Assembly: GCA_002394235.1 (NCBI GenBank)
Contig: DGTF01000080.1
Location: 24,894-88,893 of the forward strand
Direction: 5' to 3'
Source of the DNA: Eubacterium sp. UBA4343
GTDB taxonomy: Bacteria > Bacillota > Clostridia > Lachnospirales > Lachnospiraceae
Length of the DNA: 64,000 bases
The translations under genes were made by a program, and so were the position numbers. Numbering within the stretch: the first letter of the stretch is position 1; every line of letters begins with the position of its first letter. Of the stretch, positions 17,204 through 25,506 are shown one piece after another. Below the pieces are notes generated by a model, which did no database searches, was not told the DNA's origin, and was given only the letters and a program-made list of their open reading frames with translations.

Positions 17204-18394
17204 ATGGAAAATTTCGATGAATTATACTATCAGAGACCATATCTGAAAGAGTTTGACGCGGAGGTGATCTCCTGCGAACCGTGCGGGAAGGGCTATCACG
17301 TGGAGCTAAACCGGACGGCGTTTTATCCGGAAGGCGGCGGTCAGCCTTCAGACCGCGGCATCCTCCGGACTGACGCACAGACGGTTATTCCGGTGCGGGA
17401 TGTTCAGAAGCATGGGGATCACATTGTTCATACGACGGATCGGGAAATCGCCGTCGGAACTCAGGTACACGGGGTCATTGACTGGCAGCGCCGAATGGAT
17501 TATACTACGGCACATTCGGGTGAGCATATCCTATCTGGTCTGATTCACAGACGTTTCGGATACGAGAATGTCGGATTCCATATGAGTGAGGAATGCGTCA
17601 CCATTGATATCAGCGGAGTCATGACCTGGGAAGAACTGATGGAGGTGGAGCGTGACACAAATGCAGTGATCCGCAGCGATGTTCCTGTAGAAGAAAGCTT
17701 TCCGGAGGGACAGGAACTGGAGACGCTGGATTACCGGAGCAAGAAGGAGCTGACCGGGAAGGTGAGGATCATCACGATTCCGGGAGCGGATATCTGCGCC
17801 TGCTGCGGGACCCATGTGATGAGAACCGGCGAGATCGGCATAGTGAAATGTCTCAGCATGATTCATTATAAGAAAGGCGTGCGGATCGAGCTGGTCTGCG
17901 GCAGAAAGGCCCTTCTCGATTATGAGCGGAAGGTGGATCAGAACACGGAGATCTCCCATATGCTCTCCGCGAAGCCCCATGAGACAGCAGAGGCTGTCGC
18001 GAGAGTACAGCAGGAGCTGGCGGAGGCGAATCAGAAGCTCAATGACTGGATCGGTCGGTACTTTGACGGGAAGATGAAGGAACTCGAAAAGCAGGAGTCC
18101 TTTCTGATCGACTTTGAGGAAAATATCGACAGGAACAGCTGCCGGAAGTTCTGCGACAGGCTTGTGAAGGAATCCATGGCGCCTACCTGTGCCGTAATTA
18201 CGGCGCAGGAAGACGAAAAGGGCGTCTATGCGTACTGCATCTGCAGCTCTGCGGTGAATCTGAGAAACCTTACGAAGACGATCAACTCCAGCCTGGACGG
18301 ACGGGGAGGCGGAAGCCCGGAGATGATCCAGGGATCCTTTCACGCAGAGAAAGTCAGGATACAAGAAGTCCTGACCGAAATCTTTCGTGTATAA
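17204..18394 (+). CDS. alanyl-tRNA editing protein (AlaX-type, with DHHA1 domain)
   Basis: Trans-editing hydrolase that deacylates Ser- or Gly-tRNA(Ala). 396 residues, the long AlaX form: N-terminal segment with TAFYPEGGGQPSD, the metal site from HSGEH (first half of the zinc motif) and CCGTH (Cys-x3-His), then a coiled helical linker around 250-300 and a C-terminal DHHA1 domain (LDGRGGGSPEMIQG). ATG 17204 follows AGGAAAGGAAGAGAATAGCG. Its TAA stop (18392-18394) is made by the TATAA of the repeat element at 18388, so the element forms the gene's 3' end. Confidence 0.92.
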   Translation: MENFDELYYQRPYLKEFDAEVISCEPCGKGYHVELNRTAFYPEGGGQPSDRGILRTDAQTVIPVRDVQKHGDHIVHTTDREIAVGTQVHGVIDWQRRMDYTTAHSGEHILSGLIHRRFGYENVGFHMSEECVTIDISGVMTWEELMEVERDTNAVIRSDVPVEESFPEGQELETLDYRSKKELTGKVRIITIPGADICACCGTHVMRTGEIGIVKCLSMIHYKKGVRIELVCGRKALLDYERKVDQNTEISHMLSAKPHETAEAVARVQQELAEANQKLNDWIGRYFDGKMKELEKQESFLIDFEENIDRNSCRKFCDRLVKESMAPTCAVITAQEDEKGVYAYCICSSAVNLRNLTKTINSSLDGRGGGSPEMIQGSFHAEKVRIQEVLTEIFRV

Positions 18395-18557
18395 GCTCTT
18401 CGAAAACGCTGACGGGCTCGACACACGCGAGGCGTGTGAAAGAGCGAGGATGCGATTTCGAAGGCAACAGGTATGAGGATGAAGCGCGAAGGCGCGGAAT
18501 CCGAATGCCTGTAGGATTGCGGGAGTGCGAAGCACGGAGCAATCCGTAGCTTATACA
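18388..18557. repeat. intact multi-hairpin inverted-repeat element (copy 2)
   Basis: 170 bases bounded by TGTATAAGCT (18388-18397) and AGCTTATACA (18548-18557). Three hairpins fill the interior without gaps: 18398-18463 (CTTCGAAAACGC / GCGATTTCGAAG, inner ACACGCGAGGCGTGT), 18468-18511 (CAGGTATGAGGAT / ATCCGAATGCCTG, inner GCGCGAAGGCGC) and 18514-18545 (GGATTGC / GCAATCC, inner GTGCGAAGCAC). Same plan as copy 1 but different stem sequences, so pairing rather than sequence is conserved. It begins inside the end of the AlaX gene. Confidence 0.88.
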
Positions 18558-18570
18558 GTATGAAAGAGAG

Positions 18571-18987
18571 TCACGCCGATTCATTCGTTTTGTCCATTCG
18601 TTTCTTTTTTCCAGAAATGATCAGTGTAACTATACCAAAACCGATCATAACAAAAATGAGCGGATGTCTAAAAATTTCTAATTTAAAGGTATAAAAGGCC
18701 ACCGCAAGGATTACGATATTTATACAGATTGTAAAGATGCCACTTAGAAACTTACATCTTATCGGCGCCTTTTGATAATACTGTGCAGACAGAAATAGGA
18801 ACACACCGGTTAGCAGTCCTGGAAAAACATCATACATTATTAAAAGAAACGGAAGAATTGTAATTGGATTATTTTTTATCAATAAATTGATAGGCGAACG
18901 ACACAACAAGTCAATGAAGACCATTCCTTGTGCTAATGCAACAAACCAGAAACAGCAATTAGTCTGAGCCTTTTTATCTTCATCCAA
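18571..18987 (-). CDS. AT-rich orphan membrane protein
   Basis: 138 residues with about four hydrophobic segments (CFWFVALAQGMVFIDLL, ITILPFLLIMYDVFPGLL, LSGIFTICINIVILAVAF, PLIFVMIGFGIVTLIISG) and a basic tail. Not recognised as any family. The ribosome site (AGGAGG, read on the minus strand just beyond 18987) is good, which supports a real gene. The base composition is clearly more AT-rich than the neighbours, and the segment is bracketed by copies of the multi-hairpin element, suggesting acquired DNA. No function can be offered. Confidence 0.6.
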   Translation of the reverse strand: MDEDKKAQTNCCFWFVALAQGMVFIDLLCRSPINLLIKNNPITILPFLLIMYDVFPGLLTGVFLFLSAQYYQKAPIRCKFLSGIFTICINIVILAVAFYTFKLEIFRHPLIFVMIGFGIVTLIISGKKKRMDKTNESA

Positions 18988-19217
18988 TTGGTTTTCCTCC
19001 TATTCTTATAATGGATATGGTCGTTAAAATAGTCATGGGAACTCTTTTCTCTGGTATTAATCTTTCACCTATAATCGTCGTTTCACGACGAATGATTCGG
19101 CGTTTATTTTAATATTTGACTACTTCTTATATGATGACAATACCATGGATTATTTTGCTTATATATAGGCAATATTCACACAATACATTAGCCCTTTTTA
19201 GTAAAATTATTAGAAGG
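18988..19217. other. AT-rich intergenic stretch
   Basis: Very AT-rich upstream region of the orphan membrane gene; likely holds its promoter on the minus strand (several TATA-like blocks around 19130-19170). An ATAATCGTCGTTTCACGACGAATGATT-like inverted repeat centred near 19082 (TCGTCGTTTCACGACGA) could be an operator or small hairpin. Confidence 0.4.
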
Positions 19218-19325
19218 GGGAAGCAATCCCGTAGCTAATGCAGTATCAAAGAGAGCTCTAGGAAAACGCAGACGGGCTCGACACACGCGAAGCGTGTGTA
19301 AGGCCAGGATGCGAATTTTCACAAA
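19218..19325. repeat. partial copy of the multi-hairpin element
   Basis: Right-end piece (GCAATCCCGTAGCTAATGCAGTAT) followed by a left-arm piece (GAGCTCTAGGAAAACGCAGACGGGCTCGACACACGCGAAGCGTGTGT, seen in parts) and GGATGCGAATTTTC. The order right-then-left, as at 16942-17165, suggests adjacent insertions whose outer parts were lost. Confidence 0.7.
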
Positions 19326-19390
19326 ACGTGTGTTCTGTGTTATAATCGGAGGCGGAACGGTTTTTGAGTTTCCTGCTGAGGGGATTTGAT

Positions 19391-20545
19391 ATGCTTGTGA
19401 TAGAACTGCTGCTTCTGGCAGCACTTGTGATATTTCCGGTGTCGCTGATCGCGGGTATTGTGAAAAAGAGACGCAGCGGCGACCGGCGAGGGCCCCGGAT
19501 ATGGATGATCGGATCGATGACGGTGATTGTCATCGGAACGATTCTTGTCGGCGTTCTCCCGGGAGGCGTTCAGACCGGTACTGGAGAGAACCGGACGGGA
19601 GCTGTTGGGACTGTCATCGACCGGATTCGGAACGGGACAACCGCCTCTGTCGGAGGGGCGCTGCCTTCCGAGGAGAAAAGAGCGGCGGCAGAGCTCACAG
19701 CCTTTGATCCGGATGAGATTCCGGCGTACAGCGGCTCACCGTCGGTAGAGGTCAACGGGAATGTTCCTTTTTTCACGGATGAGGATCTCAAGACGCGGGA
19801 ATTCGAATTCTACAGCAGCCAGGACAGTCTCGGACGCTGCGGAACCGCCTGGGCGGATATCTGTGTCGATACAATGCCGGTGGAGGAGAGGGGAAAGATC
19901 GGATCGGTGAAGCCGACCGGATGGCACACGGTAAAGTACAATGGGATCGACGGCAATTATCTGTATAATCGCTGTCATCTGATCGGATATCAGCTGGCGG
20001 GAGAGAACGCGAACAAAAAAAATCTGATCACAGGTACCCGCTATATGAATGTAGAGGGAATGCTTCCCTATGAAAACGAGGTGAGCTACGCGGTCACCGA
20101 CTTTAATTTTCATGTACTTTATCGGGTTACACCGGTTTTTGAGGGCAATAATCTGCTTGCCTCCGGTGTTCTGATGGAGGCGGAATCCGTAGAAGACAGG
20201 GGAGAGCGAATCCGGTTCTGCGTCTACTGCTACAATGTACAGCCGGGGATCACGATTGACTATGCGACCGGTGACAGCAGCGGTCCGGAATTTACCGGTT
20301 CCGATTCTGCATCCGGAGGGAAAGAGACAGCGAAGCAGACGGAAGTGTCAGAGACACCTGCTTCGGAGCCATCCGTTTCGGGCGGGACAGTCAGCTATGT
20401 CGTCAATACGAATACAGGCAGATTTCATTATCCGACCTGTTCGTCAGTGGAAGACATTGCTCCGGGAAACCGAATGGAATGGACCGGATCCAGGGATGAA
20501 CTAATCGGCAGGGGCTACACACCCTGTAAGCGATGCAATCCGTAG
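19391..20545 (+). CDS. membrane-anchored DNA-entry type nuclease (NucA/EndA-like)
   Basis: DNA/RNA non-specific endonuclease of the beta-beta-alpha-metal class, predicted to sit outside the membrane. 384 residues. Two N-terminal hydrophobic segments (residues 2-24 and about 46-66), a low-complexity linker, then the nuclease core with YNRCHLIGYQL (His196 as the general base, in place of the classic DRGH) and the Asn-rich NLITGTRYMN metal-binding helix. The last 45 residues form a small Cys/His module: VNTNTGRFHYPTC ... GYTPCKRCNP, often seen at the end of such nucleases and resembling an Ada-type metal site. ATG 19391 has GAGGGG upstream. Role in DNA uptake or scavenging is by family inference. 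Confidence 0.85.
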   Translation: MLVIELLLLAALVIFPVSLIAGIVKKRRSGDRRGPRIWMIGSMTVIVIGTILVGVLPGGVQTGTGENRTGAVGTVIDRIRNGTTASVGGALPSEEKRAAAELTAFDPDEIPAYSGSPSVEVNGNVPFFTDEDLKTREFEFYSSQDSLGRCGTAWADICVDTMPVEERGKIGSVKPTGWHTVKYNGIDGNYLYNRCHLIGYQLAGENANKKNLITGTRYMNVEGMLPYENEVSYAVTDFNFHVLYRVTPVFEGNNLLASGVLMEAESVEDRGERIRFCVYCYNVQPGITIDYATGDSSGPEFTGSDSASGGKETAKQTEVSETPASEPSVSGGTVSYVVNTNTGRFHYPTCSSVEDIAPGNRMEWTGSRDELIGRGYTPCKRCNP

Positions 20546-20601
20546 AATATAAACAACAGCAGGTGTGCGCAGTACCGGTTCCGGTTTAAAATGGAGATCA
20601 T

Positions 20602-21609
20602 ATGTTTCGTATCATTGCAGGAATTCTTGTGGCTTTTATTCTCAGTATAGCGGTTCTTATATATTTTGGGCTTTACGCGGTATTTCGCGCCGTGCTCTAC
20701 AATACGAATGAACGGAAGTCCGGTCATGTTCCGCTCCCGACCGGGGAGGGATATGATCAGCATCAGGAGAGCATGCAGGAGCTGGTGGACCTGATGAAGG
20801 AGATTCCGTATGAAGAGGTAAGCGTTCGGAGCTTCGACAACCTGACCCTGTATGGCAGGTATTATGAGGTGAAAAAGGGAGCACCGCTTCAGATTCAGTT
20901 CCACGGATACCGGGGAGAGGCGATCCGCGATATGGCAGGCGGAAATCGTGTCGCCAGGGAACATGGGCAGAACACTCTGGTTGTGGATCAGAGGGCGCAC
21001 GGGAAAAGCGGCGGAAATGTTACAACCTTCGGGGTGAAGGAACGGCAGGACTGTCTGACATGGGCCAGATACGCGGCGAAGAGGTTCGGCCTGCAGACAC
21101 CGGTCATTCTGTCCGGTGTGTCAATGGGCGCCGCAACGGTTCTGATGGCGGCGGATCTGAAGCTTCCGGATAACGTTGTCGGGATTATCGCGGACTGCGG
21201 GTATACCTCACCGGAGGCAATTGTCCGGGATGTCGGAAGGGCAAGGAGGTATCCGGAGGGAGCGGTCTGGTGGCTGGTGAAGACCGGGACAAAGCTTTTT
21301 GGCCATGTGGATCTCGCAAGCTGCGGTGCCATAAGCTCAATCCGGAAATCCAGGGTTCCGGTACTATTGATTCACGGCGACGCGGACCGGTATGTGCCGG
21401 TGCGGATGAGCCGTGAGCTGTATGAGGCGGCAGAGGAAGCCGGAGTTCCCGTCCGACTGGAAATCTTCCGGGGCGGCGCCCACGGAATCAGCTATCTGAC
21501 GAATGTCCCAAGATACACGGATCTCGAGATGGAATTTACATCGGGTCTGATAAAACGGTATATCCGGGAGTATTCCGGAGAGAAAGAACCGGAGAGAGGA
21601 AAGATATGA
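20602..21609 (+). CDS. alpha/beta hydrolase with N-terminal membrane anchor
   Basis: Serine hydrolase of the S33/esterase-like group. 335 residues: one transmembrane segment at 4-30, then an alpha/beta hydrolase fold with nucleophile Ser174 in GVSMG, Asp262 in HGDADRYVP and His294 in GGAHG. The region between (FHGYRGEAIRDM, VDQRAHGKSGG) matches the family oxyanion region. It ends in a 4-base ATGA overlap with the next gene, so it is translationally coupled to the MoxR-type ATPase. Substrate unknown. Confidence 0.88.
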   Translation: MFRIIAGILVAFILSIAVLIYFGLYAVFRAVLYNTNERKSGHVPLPTGEGYDQHQESMQELVDLMKEIPYEEVSVRSFDNLTLYGRYYEVKKGAPLQIQFHGYRGEAIRDMAGGNRVAREHGQNTLVVDQRAHGKSGGNVTTFGVKERQDCLTWARYAAKRFGLQTPVILSGVSMGAATVLMAADLKLPDNVVGIIADCGYTSPEAIVRDVGRARRYPEGAVWWLVKTGTKLFGHVDLASCGAISSIRKSRVPVLLIHGDADRYVPVRMSRELYEAAEEAGVPVRLEIFRGGAHGISYLTNVPRYTDLEMEFTSGLIKRYIREYSGEKEPERGKI

Positions 21610-22529
21610 CACTGGAACAGAAAAGGATTCTGGAGGAGCAGGATGTGAGCCCGGAGCTGATCCGCGGCATGGAGAGATTCCGGGAGACTTATACCGTAGA
21701 TGACGCTGTCCGGAGCCGTGTGGTAAAACCTGCACTTCCGTTTTACGGGAAAGAGGTGCTGGAAATGGCGATCGCCGCTCTTCTGGAGGGACAGAATCTG
21801 TTGCTGACGGGCGCAAAGGCAACGGGCAAGAATGTCCTGGCAGAGAATCTTGCCTTTTTATTCGGAAGACCGGTGTACAATGTATCCTTTCATGTGAATA
21901 CGAGCAGCGCAGAACTGATCGGTACCGATACCTTCCGGAATAATCAGGTGGAGCTTCGGGAGGGGAGTATCAGCCTCTGTGCACGGTATGGAGGTTTCGG
22001 CATTCTCGATGAGATCAATATGGCAAAAAATGACGCGGTTTCTGTCCTGCATTCGACGCTTGATTACCGGCGCAGCATCGATATCCCGGGTTATGAGAAG
22101 ATTGACCTTCATCCTGCGGCAAGATTTATCGGAACGATGAACTACGGGTACGCCGGAACAAAGGAGCTGAACGAGGCGCTGGTATCCCGGTTCCTTGTCA
22201 TCGACATGCCTCCGCAGACAGAAAGTTCACTGGAGTATATTCTCAGCCGCATTTTTCCGGACATGACGGACAGGGCGAGAGAGCAGCTGTCGGGGCTGTT
22301 TCTCGATCTGCAGACAAAAGCAGAGCACGGCGAAATCTCGGCCAGGAGTCTGGATCTCCGTGGTATTGTCGCGGCGGCACAGACAGTCCGCCAGGGCATC
22401 CCGCCTTTTCTCGCGTTGCAGATGGGGGTTGTCAATAAATGCTTTGACACCTTTGAAAAGGAAATCGTTCGCGACGTTCTGAGTACGCGGATTCCTGCGG
22501 AATGGACAAGGAAGGATGTTTTTGCTTGA
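21606..22529 (+). CDS. MoxR-type AAA+ ATPase
   Basis: AAA+ ATPase of the MoxR/CbbQ-NorQ group, 307 residues. Walker A GAKATGKN at 69-76, Walker B in GGFGILDEINMAKND, sensor 1 in RFIGTMNYGY, and an arginine-containing VSRFLVIDMP box. Such ATPases work with VWA-domain partners to remodel or activate target enzymes, and the next gene encodes such a partner. Overlaps both neighbours by four bases. Confidence 0.92.
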   Translation: MTLEQKRILEEQDVSPELIRGMERFRETYTVDDAVRSRVVKPALPFYGKEVLEMAIAALLEGQNLLLTGAKATGKNVLAENLAFLFGRPVYNVSFHVNTSSAELIGTDTFRNNQVELREGSISLCARYGGFGILDEINMAKNDAVSVLHSTLDYRRSIDIPGYEKIDLHPAARFIGTMNYGYAGTKELNEALVSRFLVIDMPPQTESSLEYILSRIFPDMTDRAREQLSGLFLDLQTKAEHGEISARSLDLRGIVAAAQTVRQGIPPFLALQMGVVNKCFDTFEKEIVRDVLSTRIPAEWTRKDVFA

Positions 22530-24307
22530 ATACTGGCAAGGATGTATGGGAATCCTATCCCTACGAGCTGGAAAACAGAATACGGAACCTTATCTGGACG
22601 GTCAGCGGGGATTATAGTCTTGAGGTGAAGCCGGATCTTGCGGAGTTTTCCCGATCGCCGGAGATTGCCATCTATAACGGGATCAAGCAGGGGGCTCTGG
22701 CGAAATATTTTGATCAGGATGCCATCGCGATGTATCTTCTGAAGAAGATTTACTGTCATGCGGATCAGAGAGCACTGATGGACACCGCCAGGCTGTGTAT
22801 TGAGGAAGCGGTCGGATGGAGACTTGACCGGGAGCGCGAGGGAGTACGGTCTCTGCGGAAAAAAGCTCTGGAGAAATGGCTGTACCAGGACTTCGGAAGA
22901 ATGTCCGCGTATCCGCTGGGACGGCTGATGGCGGCGAGCTGGAGAGAAAAGCTGGATGGCAGCTATCACGGCCCGGAGCAGATCATGCGTCAGCTGGACC
23001 GGATTCATGGTCTCCGTCAGGCGGAAACCTCGGAAGAAATCATCGCGATGATCGACAGTTTGTACAACGATGTGGTAGATCCTTCTTTTCCCATGACGCT
23101 GACGGAGGTGCTTCAGGTAACACCGGAAGAGCTTACCGAGTTTTCCTGGAGCGATTACCTGAAGGAGGAGCTGGAGGATAATTCCGTCCGTTATGTTATC
23201 GAGAGAGTTACCGCGGAAATGCTGAGTTCGGATGAGCCTTCCCAGGAGGGAAAAACGGATGAGCAGGCCCCGGCGGAAGGCGGAGACAAGATCCGGAAGC
23301 TTTTGCTGATCGATGACAGCGTTCTGGAAAAGTCCAGGGAGTATGTGCAGCGGAATTTTGGGAAATCGTATCTTTCGCTTTCAGAGGAGAAGAGGATCAC
23401 AAGCCGGATGTGCAGGGGAATACATTCCGACTGCGGGCTTTTTTTTACAGACGGGATCCTGAAGAACCCCGTGGTCCGGAACAATCAGTATGTGCTCGCG
23501 AGGGGAAATAAAGAGAAAACACTGGAATACTTCCGGACGAATTACAGGACAATCCGACACAATATTCAGATTCTCACGGATATGCTGAAGCGCGCATTCG
23601 CGCTTCGAAACGAGGAGGACAGCATCCTGTCCGATTCCGGTCAGATCGATCCGCGGCAGCTGTGGAAGGCAGGGAGATCGGAGGACGCGAGGCTGTTTCG
23701 GAGAGTTCTGCGAAGGGACAGCATGGATTTTGTGGTTGATTTTCTGATCGACGCGAGTGGATCGCAGAGAAAGCGGCAGAGGGAAGTGGCAATGCAGGCG
23801 TATATTATCTGCGAGGCAATGTCGAATCTTGGAATTCCCATGCGCGTGATGAGCTTCTGTACGTTCTGGGATTACACGGTGCTTCGCAGATTCCGGGAGT
23901 ATGGGGATGACCGGAGCGCGAATGAAAATATCTTTGAGTTCACTACAAGCTCCAACAACCGGGACGGCCTGGCGATACGGACTGTGGGGCAGGGGCTCCT
24001 GGAGAGAGAGGAGAGCAACAAGGTCCTGATTGTGTTGAGTGACGGGAAACCGTATGATGTAATGATCAACCGGCCGAACGCGAGAAATCCGGAGCCTTAC
24101 GCGGGTCACAGGGCAGCCCTTGACGCGGGCACCGAGGTCCGCCGGCTGAGACAGAACAATGTGGCGGTGCTTGGCGTTTTTGTAGGAGAGGAGAGCGAGC
24201 TTGCCGCAGAGCGGAAAATCTTCGGGAAGGATTTTGCGTATATCCGGTCAATCGACCATTTTTCGAACACCGTGGGGAGATATCTGCTCAGGCAGATTGA
24301 AAATTAG
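22526..24307 (+). CDS. VWA-domain partner protein of the MoxR ATPase (NorD/CobT-like)
   Basis: About 593 residues. The C-terminal third is a von Willebrand A domain with MIDAS motif DASGS starting at residue 409, a second metal residue in FEFTTSSNNRDGLAIR and the LIVLSDGKPYD strand, as in NorD and CobT. The N-terminal part is helical and unrecognised. The start is set at TTG 22526 because AAGGAAGG sits nine bases upstream and it gives a TTGA overlap with the previous stop; an in-frame ATG at 22502 lacks a ribosome site. Forms with the ATPase a chaperone-like pair; the client is not evident, the coupled hydrolase being one candidate. Confidence 0.85.
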   Translation: MNTGKDVWESYPYELENRIRNLIWTVSGDYSLEVKPDLAEFSRSPEIAIYNGIKQGALAKYFDQDAIAMYLLKKIYCHADQRALMDTARLCIEEAVGWRLDREREGVRSLRKKALEKWLYQDFGRMSAYPLGRLMAASWREKLDGSYHGPEQIMRQLDRIHGLRQAETSEEIIAMIDSLYNDVVDPSFPMTLTEVLQVTPEELTEFSWSDYLKEELEDNSVRYVIERVTAEMLSSDEPSQEGKTDEQAPAEGGDKIRKLLLIDDSVLEKSREYVQRNFGKSYLSLSEEKRITSRMCRGIHSDCGLFFTDGILKNPVVRNNQYVLARGNKEKTLEYFRTNYRTIRHNIQILTDMLKRAFALRNEEDSILSDSGQIDPRQLWKAGRSEDARLFRRVLRRDSMDFVVDFLIDASGSQRKRQREVAMQAYIICEAMSNLGIPMRVMSFCTFWDYTVLRRFREYGDDRSANENIFEFTTSSNNRDGLAIRTVGQGLLEREESNKVLIVLSDGKPYDVMINRPNARNPEPYAGHRAALDAGTEVRRLRQNNVAVLGVFVGEESELAAERKIFGKDFAYIRSIDHFSNTVGRYLLRQIEN

Positions 24308-24310
24308 TCT

Positions 24311-24360
24311 CCTGTATAAGCTGTGCGCGCTCCGCACCTTCGTGCTCCCGCGTCGTTACA
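24311..24360. repeat. fragment of the multi-hairpin element
   Basis: CTGTATAAGC end followed by GCTCCGCACCTTCGTGCTCCCGCG, the reverse complement of the third hairpin of copy 2, and GTTACAG. An inverted, internally deleted copy just after the VWA gene. Confidence 0.6.
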
Positions 24361-24398
24361 GATAAGAAACCGGGAATTAAAACCCGGGGAGAGATGTT

Positions 24399-25193
24399 AT
24401 GAGTGAGAAATCCGGATACAGAAAAACGAATACCAGACGCAGACGGCGCAGCAGAAAGAAACGTTTCTGGAGAAAGTTTATTCGTTTCTGGAGAATGTTC
24501 GGTCGGGCTGTCGTCTATCTCTATCATGCAGGCGGCAGGGTCGTGATCCCTGTGGCAGCCCTGATTGTGGTATTTATCGCTGTGGGGACAATGGAACAGA
24601 ACGAACAGATGGCTAATGTGCGGAAAGTAACGAAAAAGGATACCACGATTACGATCCGCAAGGATCTGGTGAGCGACCAGGTGGAGAATTATTCGGATGT
24701 AATCCGGAAATATGCAGACGAATACTCTATTTGCGAGTATACTGGACTGATCAAGGCAATCATGATGCAGGAATCAAGGGGTGACGGAACAGATCCCATG
24801 CAGGCGTCCGCTTCCTTTTATAATGAGCGCTATGCCGGACAGACAATTACAGATCCGGATTATTCGATCCGGGCCGGTGTCCGGGAACTTGCGGCGGCTC
24901 TTGATGCTGCCGATGTCCGTGGACCGGACGACATTAAGGGGATTTCGCTGGCTGTGCAGGGATACAACTTCGGTACCGGTTACATTGAATGGGCCAGGAA
25001 GAATTACGGCGGCTACTCTGAGGAGAATGCTTCCACATTCTCAAATATGAAGGCATATGAAAATGGATGGAGCTCCTACGGTGATCCGGATTATGTGGAA
25101 CATGTACTGCGCTATTATTCTTATTCCTATTCGCTCTCCGGCGGCAGTTCCGTGAAGGACGGAGACACTGCCGGGACATCTGCGCTGTCCTGA
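24399..25193 (+). CDS. lysozyme-like cell-wall hydrolase (CwlT-type)
   Basis: Membrane-anchored muramidase of the bacteriophage-T4/CwlT lysozyme-like family, 264 residues. A highly basic N-terminus (KTNTRRRRRSRKKR) precedes one transmembrane segment around 45-65; the catalytic domain begins near 105 with LIKAIMMQESRGDGTDPMQAS (Glu of MQESRG as general acid) and runs to KNYGGYSEENASTFS. It acts on peptidoglycan outside the membrane. ATG 24399 follows GGGGAGAGATGTT. Similar proteins occur in conjugative elements but none of their other genes are here. Confidence 0.87.
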   Translation: MSEKSGYRKTNTRRRRRSRKKRFWRKFIRFWRMFGRAVVYLYHAGGRVVIPVAALIVVFIAVGTMEQNEQMANVRKVTKKDTTITIRKDLVSDQVENYSDVIRKYADEYSICEYTGLIKAIMMQESRGDGTDPMQASASFYNERYAGQTITDPDYSIRAGVRELAAALDAADVRGPDDIKGISLAVQGYNFGTGYIEWARKNYGGYSEENASTFSNMKAYENGWSSYGDPDYVEHVLRYYSYSYSLSGGSSVKDGDTAGTSALS

Positions 25194-25201
25194 ATAATAC
25201 T

Positions 25202-25315
25202 CAGAGGGATATTCGATATTCAGAGAGATATTCGAAAGTCAGAGGGGTATTCGGAATTCGGAAGAGTATTCGATATTCAGAGCGGTATTCGAAAGTCAGA
25301 GGGGTTTTTGGGGTG
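25202..25315 (+). repeat. 19-bp tandem repeat, six copies
   Basis: Units start at 25202, 25221, 25240, 25259, 25278 and 25297, with consensus CAGAGgGgTATTCGAtAtT; the last is degraded. Non-coding, directly after the lysozyme-like gene. Confidence 0.88.
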
Positions 25316-25420
25316 TGAAACGGCGAGGCTAATGCCGCGACAGACTAACGAAGCCGGCGCGTGCGGCAGTGGTGAGAGCTGATAAGCAGCAGAGCGGATG
25401 GCTTTATCCACTATGTGGGC
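25312..25420. repeat. degraded fragment of the multi-hairpin element
   Basis: GTGTGAAACGGCGAG, a GCCGCGACAGACTAACGAAG region and the end GGATGGCTTTATCCACTATG resemble the second hairpin tip and the right end GGCTTTATACAGTAA of copy 1, with several changes. Fills, with the 19-bp repeats and the terminator, the 313-base gap. Confidence 0.45.
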
Positions 25421-25428
25421 ACACGCAG

Positions 25429-25469
25429 AAAAACGGCAGGATCGCCTTTTCGGAGATCCTGCCGTTTTT
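25429..25469. terminator. bidirectional intrinsic terminator
   Basis: Perfect 15-base stem AAAAACGGCAGGATC / GATCCTGCCGTTTTT. T runs on both strands serve the lysozyme-like gene (plus) and the small minus-strand gene. Confidence 0.9.
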
Positions 25470-25506
25470 GGACAGATAGCCGCATAGGGCTTCCTGCACG
25501 CGTTTC

